A stretch of 64,000 bases of DNA from Azadirachta indica (taxonomy: Eukaryota > Streptophyta > Magnoliopsida > Sapindales > Meliaceae), in NCBI GenBank assembly GCA_022749755.1, contig CM040452.1, positions 10,434,350 to 10,498,349 on the forward strand, read 5' to 3'. Below, one piece after another: positions 9,822-19,774 of this stretch. Each line of letters opens with the position of its first letter. Position 1 is the first letter of the stretch. The position numbers were made by a program, and so were the translations under genes. The notes beneath the pieces are model-generated. The model saw only the letters and a program-made list of their open reading frames with translations. It did no database searches and was not told the DNA's origin.

Positions 9822-10472
9822 ATGGAAGGAGCTTCTATTCATCAATTTAAAACTATTTGTGTTTTTTGTGGGTCAAGCCCTGGGAAAGGTGAAGAGTTTG
9901 TAAAAGCAACGGACAACCTAGGTCGAGTTTTAGCTGAGCGAAAACTTAACCTAGTGTATGAAGGAGGTAACCTTGGGTTAATGGAGTGTGTGTCAACTGC
10001 CACACATATAGGAGGAAGTGAAGTCATAGGTATCATACCAAAGACTTTATCTGCAGGTAACATAACTGGCAAAACAGTTGGAGAAGAACTAATGGTCTCA
10101 ACAATGCATGAAAGAATTGCTAAAATGCTTGATTCTGCAGATGCTTTTATTGCCTTACCAGGTGGTTTTGGAACCTTAGAAGAAATTTTTCAAATTGCAT
10201 CTTGGGCACAACTAATCGTTCATAAAAAACCCATAGAATTGTTAAATGTTAATAGTTTCTTTAACAAGTTGTTGTCTTTTCTTGATCATATTGTAGAACA
10301 GAATTTTATTTCACAGATGGCTCGCAAACTCCTCATTTCTGCTCCGACTGCTAATGACTTGATAAATCAGTTGCAGAACTTTGTCCATGAACCAGATCCA
10401 ACAATGGCACGATTCGAATGGTCAAGTGAAAGCAGTAAAAAGCGAAAGCTGGACTTGTCACTTCATTTGTAA
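9822..10472 (+). CDS. LOG: LOG-type cytokinin riboside 5'-monophosphate phosphoribohydrolase captured by element A
   Basis: LOG enzymes release active cytokinin bases from cytokinin nucleotides in one step in the cytosol or nucleus. The 216-aa ORF spans the whole family length. It begins with an N-terminal VFCGSSPG nucleotide-binding turn (14-21). The signature PGGFGTLEE is at 113-121, with the catalytic-type Arg98 in MHER and Glu121. HKKPIELLNV and SFLDHIVEQNFIS follow the family pattern. It is often misannotated as lysine decarboxylase. Plant LOG genes normally have several introns; none is present here, so the copy came through RNA. Two conserved glycines of the YGGGxxGLMG loop are Glu (YEGGNLGLME, 46-55) and the Lys after MHER is Ile, so activity is uncertain. 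The C-terminus (SSKKRKLDLSLHL) combines a basic cluster with an LxLxLxL run. The ORF has 7 Gln, 2 Trp and 4 CGA codons, all unbroken, while gag-pol beside it has many stops. Confidence 0.88.
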   Translation: MEGASIHQFKTICVFCGSSPGKGEEFVKATDNLGRVLAERKLNLVYEGGNLGLMECVSTATHIGGSEVIGIIPKTLSAGNITGKTVGEELMVSTMHERIAKMLDSADAFIALPGGFGTLEEIFQIASWAQLIVHKKPIELLNVNSFFNKLLSFLDHIVEQNFISQMARKLLISAPTANDLINQLQNFVHEPDPTMARFEWSSESSKKRKLDLSLHL

Positions 10473-11609
10473 CTTTTCTTATCTTTTTTTTACCACTCAT
10501 TGCATTTTGTTATTTTTTTTTCTTTAGTTATTTTTGTTTAAGTTTGTTTCAGGTTTTACTTGTGTTTCAATAACTACTATCTTAGGCAATATTCTCTATA
10601 CTGTACCTTTTTACATTTAAACATTGGGGACAATGTTGCAATCTGGTTGGGGGGAGTGTAGTCGACATAAGTAACCATTTTTTTTTATATAAAACTAAAA
10701 AAAAATAGATTCATAATTTGTAAGGATGGTAGAGTAAAGAGTAATCTTACTCCTGAGACATATCTTAGTAGATATGCATTATCATTTGTTTTGATTTTTG
10801 AATTTCATAACAAAGAATTTATCATTCACTTTCTTTTGAATTGATCAAATATACGAACTCTCACATCATCATCACGTAATAAATTCTGCTCAGATACTCA
10901 ATCAGTAAAATATTTATAAACCATCTTTCACACACACACTTTGATACATGATTGTGGATGACATATTGAAATTTTACAATATTTGAGCTCTTTAATTTTG
11001 TCAAAGGTAGCAACTAAGGGTTTAAAAAAAAATCTCTAAAAATAATAATAATAAAAAAAGTTAAAAACAAAATAAATAAGTAAAAATTATAATCAAAACT
11101 TTTACTTAGTAACCAGGCTTCTTGCCTAATCAACAGTGAATGTTCGCGTAAAACGGTAAAATTTTGATATGAATAAGTTCATAGCCTTAACTCGAGTAAT
11201 TAAGCCCATAGAGGTGTTTTAATACCTAATACCCTAAGGCCAACTGGCTAAGAGTTATTGGCCCAAAGCTCGCTACATGAGTTAGGTTATGCACAAAAAA
11301 AAAAAATGGAAATAGAAATAATCTTTGCCCAAAGAAGTTTACCTTGACAAAATTTAGAACCGATGTTGTTTGATTCTAATTAAGTCCCATAACATGTATT
11401 AGTTACAAAAGCACAAAAAGAAGGTTTATTAATAATTTGACTGATGAGTATTTGACACATATATAGTAAATTTTTAAGCGAGAGTTTGTTTATTTTGAGA
11501 AGATGAAAAGGAAAAGAATGATTTTTACTTTGAATGTAAATTCTATAAATCAACTCTAAATGGTATTGCTTATATTACTAGGGACTAGTAATAAGCTGGT
11601 TGGGGGGTG
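10473..11609 (+). other. Element A 3' noncoding region
   Basis: 1.1 kb without ORFs. It contains a 7-bp inverted repeat AACATTG-GGGA-CAATGTT (10620-10637) followed 11 bp later by a G-run (GGGGGGAG, 10649-10656), resembling an internal polypurine tract. The rest is AT-rich with A-runs. I see nothing else in it. Confidence 0.55.
11598..11609 (+). other. Polypurine tract of element A
   Basis: GGTTGGGGGGTG immediately before the 3' LTR start (TGATGAATGT at 11610). It would prime plus-strand synthesis and fixes the LTR boundary. Confidence 0.75.
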
Positions 11610-13022
11610 TGATGAATGTTTAAAAGTGTAGGTTTATCAAGAGAAATATTATGATTCACACTTAATAATGTTCTTTTATTCCTCAATAATGAAGCATATT
11701 CCTTTATATTGAATTGTAAAACATGAATTGGACTAAATAGTTGGTTTTGCGCAGGTTTCGTATAATGAGCGTAACTTTCAATCCAAATTATCAATTGATA
11801 CGAGTTTTAGGCTGAACAAATATAAACTCATCATTTCACAACTTTGTAAGCTAAAAGTTGGACTAGTTCGAGCAATTAATGGGACGAAATTGGGTTTCAA
11901 CAGAACTCAAGCGCATCTTTGAACCAGCCCAACATGCTTTTGTATTTGGGCCGTATCTCCCTAAATATGTAACGAAAAATTATATGGTTAGGTCATTTAG
12001 AAAGCTGAGAAAGGGATCTACATTGTTCATGTTTTGTACTTTCTCAAATTTCAACTGGTCGGTTACCAAAAAGAGCTATCATTCTAGAAGGGCGGTGGAG
12101 AAATGCGACTTGAATATCTTTGACTATTTTCTACACAACTCACAGCCTAAAATAGAAACAGGAGCGAGATATGGACCATTAGAAAGATGAGTCATTCACC
12201 TACAACTTTGAAGAAGGATGCTTTATGAAATTCGGTGGTTTTCATGGTCAAAGATATGTTGGAAGTTGGTAGAGTGTGATTAATTGAAAATTGACCAAAT
12301 TATGTTCACACATGTGGAATGTCTTTTGTTTTACCTATATAAAGGAAGATGTGGAAGTGAGGAAGGGGACCAATTTTGTTTCCATTTTTATTTTCTTGTT
12401 GTAATTTGAACTTCAATTAAATGATGTATTTCTAATTTCGTAATTAGGGTTAAGGGTGAACTTTTGATGATTTTATAATTTTGTTCTTTGATCCTTTATT
12501 TTGTTCTTCATTGTTAATCTTTTTATTGATTGAGTACTATATTTTGCAAGTGATTTTGAATTGTTAGAAATCTTGATTCATTGTTAACAAATGGTACATT
12601 GAATGCTTGAATATTTTTTACATATCAAGAGTAAGACAACTTATAGTTTTTAACCATCAACTAAAAGGTAAGTCTTTTGATTTCTTTGTGCTTAAATGTG
12701 TTGTTTTCATCATCCAATTAAGATCACTTCTTTTGATTCTTATTGTGTTTTTCTTTAAAAAAAAAGGATCAAGAATAACTTCTATACAAACCATTAAAAT
12801 GGATCCCTAATGCCCTAATATATAATAATATTGAATTTAAATTTGACAATAAGCAAATTCACTCTATTTCTTATAATATTGGAATATTTGGACTTGTAAT
12901 ATTTAGACTTTTGGACTTGTGGACTTAATATAACATATTCCTTGTAGACCGACACTCGGACTTTCGAACTTTATTACTTGAGACAACCTATACTTGGGAG
13001 TTACAACCTTTAAGTGGTAGCA
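11610..13022 (+). repeat. Element A 3' LTR
   Basis: 1,413 bp, TGATGAATGT...GTAGCA, with a TATA box at 12336-12343 matching that of the 5' LTR. The target duplication CATAA follows at 13023-13027. It keeps the block at about 12566-12625 (GAAATCTTGATTCATTGTTAAC...) that the 5' LTR has lost. Confidence 0.9.
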
Positions 13023-13240
13023 CATAACGTGAAAATCGTTGCTGTACCTTTTGATTTGAAAACGGAGAAGTTGAAAATGTTTGATTTTCGAGGGCCATAA
13101 TTGTCAAATGCGAAACTGACTCGAAAAATAATTTTAATTCAAGACGAGCCACATGTTTTATTAGTCAACATCGCGTGAGGATTGTTGTAGTACCTTTTAT
13201 TTAAAAAATGAAGAAATTGAAAATGTTCGATTTTGGGGCT
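13023..13240. repeat. Continuation of the ~145-bp tandem repeat
   Basis: About 1.5 units resume in the same phase as at 1511, starting with the duplicated CATAA. AATTGTCAAATGCGAAA is at about 13098 and TGAAAATGTTCGATTTTGGGGCT closes the block near 13240. This proves that element A inserted within the array. Confidence 0.85.
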
Positions 13241-13698
13241 AAATCTGGAGTTCAAAATGTTGTAGTCACTGCACTATGCCAAAAACATTGCTTACTATCC
13301 GCAATACAAGTAAAAGTCATAGGTTTTGAAGTCGTGAAAGACCTGTACGTAAAAGATCCAAACTTCAACATCAAAAATGAAAGTCAAGGATGGTCGGAAT
13401 GTAAAGATCATCCTTGCAGATAATTCTTGCAGCACGATGGCTATCTCTTTAAGAAAGGATATTTTAGGAGAAATACGATGCTTGTTCTAGTGGAAGGAAA
13501 ATGTTATCGGCACAAGATACAAAGGGACATGATAAAACATAAGCAACAACATCAAAAATGTCACCTTGCAAGCCATGGTGAGAATTTTGGTTTTGAGTTT
13601 GTGAAAAACCGAAACGCAAGAAACAACAATCTCAAGCCATTTCAGAGAATTAGAGATTGGAGAAATGATATTTTGAATTTTATTGTTATGTACACATC
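13241..13698 (+). pseudogene. Decayed gypsy RNase H/integrase fragment
   Basis: Two short frames (13208-13423 and 13427-13771) read GVQNVVVTAL, LLSAIQVKVIGFEVVKDLY and QHDGYLFKKG. These match the order of the RNase H end and integrase start in the B elements here ([29 protein letters not shown]). The segment near 13610-13670 (NARNNNLKPFQRIRDWR) is almost the same as 52826-52880 at the end of element D's interior. It is a remnant of a D-related gypsy element with no LTRs left and no function. Confidence 0.6.
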
Positions 13699-16022
13699 TT
13701 CTTATAATTTGGTCAGGGCAATATTTGAAAAGATATATATCATCTCAAAAGAAATTGCGTACCTCCCTTAAAAATTTCTTCTTATCTTGAGTATTCCAAT
13801 AATTTGGCATTTGACCTGTAACAAGAAAATTGACAATATCAGCAAATCAAGGTAAAGCTAAAATACTTAAAAGTTGCTCATCAGAAAAATTGTCATTAAT
13901 TGGTGTTATCTCAATTGGTTCTTCAAACATAAGTCTTGATAAGTGGTCAGCAACTACATTTTATACTCCTTTTTTATCTTGAATTGTGAGATTGAATTCT
14001 TAGAGTAGTAGGATCCACCTAATCAATCTAGGTTTAGCATCCTTTTTGGAGAGAAGATATTTCAATGCTGCATTATCACTAAAAAATGACAATGGGTGAG
14101 TCAACAAAATAAGATCTAAATTTATCCAATGCAAATACTATTACAAGTAATTCCTTTTCAGTAGTAGAATAATTCATTTGAGCACTATTTAAGGTTTTAC
14201 TAGCATACTAAATCACATAATGTTTCTTGTTCTTTCGTTGTCCTAAAACAGCTCTAACAATATAATCGCTAGCATCACACATAATTTCAAAAGGTAAAGT
14301 CCAATCTGGAGGCTACATGATAAGAGCAGACATTAGCATGCTTTTAAGTTTAACAAAAACTTATTGACTCAGACCACTCAAAGAGAGCATCTTTTAATAA
14401 GAGATTATACAACGGTCTTGATATAACACTAAAACTTTGATAAATCTCCTATAAAAACATGTATGTCTTAGAAATGATTTAACATCTTTGACAGACTTAG
14501 GAATAGGCAAGTTGGCAATTAATTCAATTTTATATTTATCTACTTCAATTTCTTTTGATGAGACAATGTGACCAAGCACAATATTATTTATGACCATGAA
14601 ATGACATTTTCCGAATTAAGCACGAGATTTTTTTCTTCACACCTAATTAAAATTTTTTCCAAGTTAGATAAACAATCATCAAATGAGTTACCAAAAACAG
14701 AAAAATCACGCATGAAAGTTTCAAGAAATCGTTCAACCATATCACTAAAAGTACTAAGCATACATATTTGAAATGTAGCTGATGCATTAGACAATCCAAA
14801 CGGTATCCTTCTATATGCAAAAGTTCCAAATGGGCAAGTAAAAGTGGTTTTTTTCTTAGTCTTCAAGTGCAATTTCAATTTGGTTATACTTAGAATACCC
14901 ATTTAGGAAACAATAAAATGCATGTCCAGCTAACTTTTCTAACATTTGATTCATGAATGGTAACAGAAAATGGTTTTTCCTAATCATTGAATTGAGTTTC
15001 TTATAGTCAATGCACATTCACCAGCCAATAATTGCTCTAGTTATAATTAATTAATTATTTTCATTTTTTACTACAGTAACTCTAGATTTCTTAAGTATCA
15101 CTTGAGTAGAATTTACCCATGTGCTATCAGAAATAGGATAAATGATTCCCACATCTAAAAGCATGAGAACTCCATTTCTAACTACCTCTTTCATATTAAG
15201 ATTTAGCTTACGTTGTATTTATCTAGATGACTTGGCATATCTTTCAAATATATATTATGTGTACAAATTAAATGATTAATTTCTTTTATGTCAGATATGG
15301 TCCATCCTAAGACATGTTTATGCAATTTTAGAATTTCAAACAACTTACATTCTTGAAGAGTATTGAGTTTAGAAGAAATTATCATTGGAAAAATTTCATT
15401 AGCACCCAAAAAAGCATACTTGAGGTCAGATGGTAATGGTTTCAATTCAAGTTTTGGCGGTTAAACACTTGATGGTGTCGGTTGATCAGCATGTTGAGGT
15501 AAGTCTTCAAATTTTGGTCTCCATCCATTAACTTCCAAAACCTGAGAAGATTTTAAAAGGGAATAAATATGAGACACTTTAGAATTTTCATCAAAATTGA
15601 AATCATTGTAACCATTTAAACAAGCATCCAAGGGATCAAAAAAAGATAAAACATTAAAGCAATCATGAACAAGCTACTCAATATAAATTAACTTCATGCA
15701 TGTCATCACTTTCACTAAGTTGCTTACAAATATTTAACACATTCATTTTCAATGTCATGTTTCTGAAAGATAGTTTTAGAATTCTATTTCTACAGTTGAT
15801 TATTGCATTAGATGTAGTAAAAAATAAACATCTTAGTATGACAGAAATTTGGATACTTGAGCTAGGAACAGGTTGTGTGTTTAAGACAATAAAATCAACG
15901 AGAAAGTAAAATTTATCTACTTGAATTAACACATCCTCAAGTATTCCTCGTAATATTTTCACAGAACAATCAGCAAGTTGAAGTGTTGTAGAGATGGGTT
16001 TAAGCTCACCTAAATCTAATTG
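13699..16022 (-). pseudogene. Inverted partial Athila-like pol (A2)
   Basis: The reverse complement of this stretch runs parallel to element A from about 5303 to 7632: protease (ADCSVKILRGILEDVLIQVDKF), RT (FAYRRIPFGLSNASATF), RNase H and the start of integrase. It is a separate, independently decayed copy. Its RT box reads FMRD (first Asp changed to Arg, near 14710) and stops interrupt every domain. It has no LTRs. The right edge abuts the B1 LTR at 16022/16023 and the left edge abuts the gypsy remnant. The truncated ends show that the insertion was later cut down by deletion or recombination. Confidence 0.82.
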
Positions 16023-16722
16023 TAATGCAAACAAAGTTACATAACCACGTAAACAAGAGGAAAAACTCACACATAAGGTTGGAAACACTCAATTGCAGCA
16101 TCTATATGATTCGCTAAGCATGGCAAGTGGACCACTTACAAAAACTAGAGCCAAGATATTGGAAAGTGCATTAAATGGACTAATTAAAAAGATGTGTGAT
16201 TCAAATATAATTTAAAATACACGTCTTGAAGAATTAGGCTCAATGAACATTATTCAAGCGATTGGAGTCCGAGAAGACTAATATAAAAATATTCGAAAAC
16301 TATAGTCCATTTGTGTAATTTTCTTAAAATGATATAATCACTTACATTATATACATATGACGTCATTGCTTATGTCATGTATATATATATATATATATAA
16401 CATCATTGCTTACATCATATATATATATATATATGACATCATTGCTTACATCATATATATATATATATATATGACTTTTCTTACGTTTTCATGTTTGAAA
16501 TTTGTAGTTTTTAAAAGTCATAAAGTTGTATTTATTTTGTCAAATTGTTAGCCTAACCTTTGACATTTGTTCTTTATATTTGCCTATAAAAGGGCTCTCA
16601 TTTTTTAAATGAAACAAGCAATTTTGAGTGTTAAATTATTTCTTATAAGTTCTTATTCTTGAGCTCTTTAAGTCTAATTTCTTGTGGCGTTCAAAACAGT
16701 TAAACTTATCATATAGATTCTT
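16023..16722 (+). repeat. B1 5' LTR, 3' end deleted
   Basis: Starts TAATGCAAACAAAGTT (TGATGCAAAC in intact B LTRs). It follows B2's 5' LTR up to GATTCTT at about 16722 and then jumps to GAGCTCTGATTCCAAGG, which lies downstream of the primer site in B2. About 215 bp, including the LTR end and part of the primer site, are lost. A TATA box (TATAAAA) is at 16585-16591. Confidence 0.8.
16378..16472. repeat. Triplicated (TA)n/CATCATTGCTTACATCAT block in B1 LTR
   Basis: Three consecutive copies of a TA-dinucleotide run plus ACATCATTGCTTACATCAT, a local expansion of the single or double block seen in other B LTRs. Confidence 0.8.
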
Positions 16723-17249
16723 GAGCTCTGATTCCAAGGCAAGTTTAAATTATCCTTTACAGCTTTATTGTTCATTTACTTCTTCAATTAAAATTCTAAA
16801 AAAAAAATATATATTGTGGCCAAATTCCTCCTTAACTGGTCCAAATTCGAATTTTGTATTTTACTTTGTTCAATATATTTTGAGTTCATATTTTTATTTC
16901 TAGTTCCTAAAAAAGAAAAATAAAGAAAGAAAGAAAAAAGAGAAATAGAAAAAAAAAAAGAAAAAAAGAGAATTGTTGTTATCCATTATATTCATAATTT
17001 CTTGTAGTATTGACCTAACATTCCTTTTTTTTTTTTTATCCAATATTGCCATTGCTTGCATTAATTTCTTAAGAATTGTTTATTGAATTTTGTTATTTGT
17101 TTTGGTTGCTTCTCATCTTAAATTACCACTTAAATTTTGATTAAGAGTGTGCGAGTATGAGGACATTTGAGTGCTTAAACACGAGAGTGAGTGAAAACAC
17201 GTGAGGGGGTGCTTGTGAGGTTTTTAACTTTGTTTTGCAGATTTTAAAT
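16723..17249 (+). other. B1 leader
   Basis: Untranslated and AT-rich with A-runs. It ends CTTTGTTTTGCAG directly before the gag ATG region, a splice-acceptor-like string that is conserved in all B and C elements of the window. Confidence 0.6.
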
Positions 17250-19774
17250 ATGTTTCACAATCAAGAAGAAAATTCAACCGCGGGGGTACAACAACCAACC
17301 ACCCCGAACCTACAATTGCAGGCATTATTAGGGGAGATAAGACGGATGATGAGGACTGAGTTAGAACCAATCCATGAGAGGATAGATAGGTTGGAAGAAG
17401 AGACATCATGTGATGCAAATACGAATGCACACAACAGCAATGATCCAATTCAGCGACCTAATGGTCCCGTTACAAGAGCAAGAATGAAGAAATTCAAAGA
17501 TGCATTGAATGAGATGATTCAAGATTTGTGGTATGATCTTGTAAGAATTCAAGAGTGTAAGAAAGAGTCAAATATCAAGTTTGAACTTCAAGACAATAAT
17601 CAGAGCTTGGTAACATTGACACAAATACAAGAAGGCAAAACCTAAAGATTAAAGCTTCTATGGAATTCAACTTCTCAAATTTGTATAAGACCATATTCAA
17701 ATGATGTCTCAAGGTTAAGCAAGCATGTTCAAGTCTTTTAATTGCAGTTCGAATCAGATCGTCATCATGATGCAAGTTTCGGATTCCATGTGTCAGTTTG
17801 GGCTAAGTTTCTGTTCAAACCCATTAGCTATTTTAGTCTTATTTATAAACATATATTTATAGTTTGTTATGTGTTTGGGCTGTTAACTCTAATTATTAAG
17901 CCCAAATTCAGTTTATTTTATTTTAAGTTAGAATAAGTTTAATTTTGTGGCCAAACACTCCAATTAGGGTTACTTATCTCTTGTACCCTTATATATTCAA
18001 CCACATGCTCCCATGGAGGGGGAATTTTTTTTTTCGAATGAAATTAAATTGAGTGTTTTCTTTTGTTTTGATTCTTGCTTGAATCAAAGTTCTTACAATC
18101 AAAGCTAATTACTTTGAGGGTATTTATTCTAAGGTTCTATTTCACAAGTTGAAATTGGGTTGCAGACTTGGGTGAATCTGATTTAACTTTCCAAGAGGTT
18201 GCTTCCATGCGTAAAGATATTGGGTCTCAAGTTTAATATACTCGGGGTTCGTATCATCAAGAGGGCAACATCAAAGCTCTTCCATTAGACAACCGTTTAG
18301 GCAAGTGCAACCAAGGGTACAATGGGGTAATGTTGAAAATGATGAGGAGTTAGATGAATCACCAATGAACCGGGGCCGGAATTTGCATAGTTATGGGAAT
18401 AGAGAAGCTAGGTTGGGTAGACCTAAGTTGGATGATGATTTAGGAAGTATTAAGGTAAAAATTCCACTATTCCAAGGTAGAAACAATCCTGAAGCTTATT
18501 TAGAGTGGGAGAAGAAAATAGAGATGGTTTTCGATTGTCACAACTACTCCGAGATCAAAAAGGTTAACTTACGACCATTGAATTTACTGATTATGCTATT
18601 ATTTGGTGGGATCAATTGTTTAAGGATAGGAGAAAAAAATCAAGAACATCCTGTTGAAACGTGGGACGAGATGAAGACCATAATGAGAAGACGTTTCATC
18701 TCAAGCTACTACCATTGGGTTGTTCAACAAATTACAGCGTCTAACTCAAGGATCTAAAAGCGTAGATGAATACTACAAGGAGATGGAGGTTGCTATGATC
18801 CGAGCAAATATAGAGGAAAATAGAGAAGCTACCATAGCTAGATTTTTACATGGTTTAAATCGTGAGATCGCAAACGTGGTGGAAATGCAACATTATGTAG
18901 AGTTGACATATATGGTACACCAAGCCATCAAAGTTGAGCAACAATTGAAGCGAAGAAGCATGGCTAGGAGCGGAGCAAGCACGACTACTATAAACTCATG
19001 GAGATCAACTCCTAAACGGCAGGAATTTCCATTAATAAAGACTAATTCTAAAGCTTCTAAGGATGCTAAACAAGTTGTGCCGCAAAAGTAAGGTAACATT
19101 GAATCCACTGCTTCTAGAAATTGTGATATTAAGTGTTTTAAATATCAAGGCAAGGGTCATATAACTAGCCAATGTCCAAATAAAAGGGTAATGGTGATCA
19201 ATGCTCAAGGGGAGATTGAGTCGGAAAGAGAAGAAGAAGACGAAATAGAAGACATGTCATTTTTCTTGAAAATAACTACGAAGAGCAATATGCTGCGGAA
19301 GGAGAATTATTAGTAGCAAGACGTGCTCTTAGCGCACAAGTTAAAGCAGAAAATGATCAGCAGGAAAACTTGGTTCATACTCGGTGTTTCGTCAACAACA
19401 AAGTTTGCAGCATTATAATTGATGGAGGAAGTTGCACCAACGTAGCTAGCACCGAATTAGTGGAGAAATTGTCTTTGCCTACCATGAAACATCCACGACC
19501 GTACTGGCTTCAATGGCTAAACAATTGTGGAGAAATCAAGGTAACAAAACAAGTGTCGTTGGCATTTTCTATTGGCAAGTATGAGGATGAGGTCCTTTGT
19601 GACGTGATTCCTATGCATGCTTGTCAAATCCTATTGGGCAGACCATGGCAGTACAATCGACGAGTCACACATGACGGTTTCACCAATAAATACTATTTTA
19701 CCATCAAAAAGCAACCTATATCACTTGTACCATTGATTCCAAAACAAGTTCTCGAAAACCAATTAAAGATGTAA
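17250..19774 (+). pseudogene. B1 gag and protease (broken, interrupted by solo C LTR)
   Basis: Gag begins at ATG 17250 (MFHNQEENSTAGVQ) and is cut at 17410 by a solo LTR. It resumes at 18257 with the gag core (WEKKIEMVFDCHNY, LTQGSKSVDEYYKEMEVAMIRA). A frameshift lies near 18560-18720, and TAA at 19089-19091 precedes the nucleocapsid. The zinc knuckle reads CFKYQGKGHITSQC, so the second Cys is Tyr. The protease domain (19370-19774) has IIDGGSCTNVAS and LLGRPWQYNRRV, the retropepsin landmarks of this lineage. It ends at a TAA (19772-19774) after NQLKM that B2 shares, while B4 reads CAA there. The same gag TAA occurs in B2 and B4. Confidence 0.85.
17411..18256 (+). repeat. Solo family-C LTR in B1 gag
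   Basis: 846 bp from TGATGCAAATACGAATG to GGTTCGTATCA, closely matching the C LTRs at 23344 and 57334. It is flanked by TCATG (17406-17410) and TCAAG (18257-18261), a 5-bp target duplication with one mismatch. Uninterrupted B gag reads ...ACATCAAGAGGG, so TCAAG is the original site. No C interior is attached: this is the product of LTR-LTR recombination. Confidence 0.92.

Larger units (their letters stand above)
1517..13022 (+). mobile_element. Element A: Athila-like Ty3/gypsy LTR retrotransposon carrying a LOG gene
   Basis: An 11.5-kb element with LTRs at 1517-2953 and 11610-13022 that begin TGATGAATGT and end GTAGCA. A perfect 5-bp target duplication, CATAA, flanks it (1512-1516 and 13023-13027). 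Removing the element and one duplication restores a continuous 145-bp repeat unit. The internal order is primer site, leader, gag, protease, RT, RNase H, integrase, then three extra ORFs and a polypurine tract. The gag motif TMREYLQPP, the protease motif DLGASVNLLP and the tRNA-Asp-type primer site point to the Athila/Tat (non-chromovirus) branch. Gag-pol is dead, with several stops and frame breaks; the extra ORFs are open. The extra cassette sits where Athila elements carry an env-like gene. Confidence 0.92.

Noticed and set aside
9822..10472. Annotation as lysine decarboxylase
   Set aside because: The PGGxGTxxE family is often labelled so, but the plant members are LOG phosphoribohydrolases; no PLP-binding decarboxylase fold features are present.
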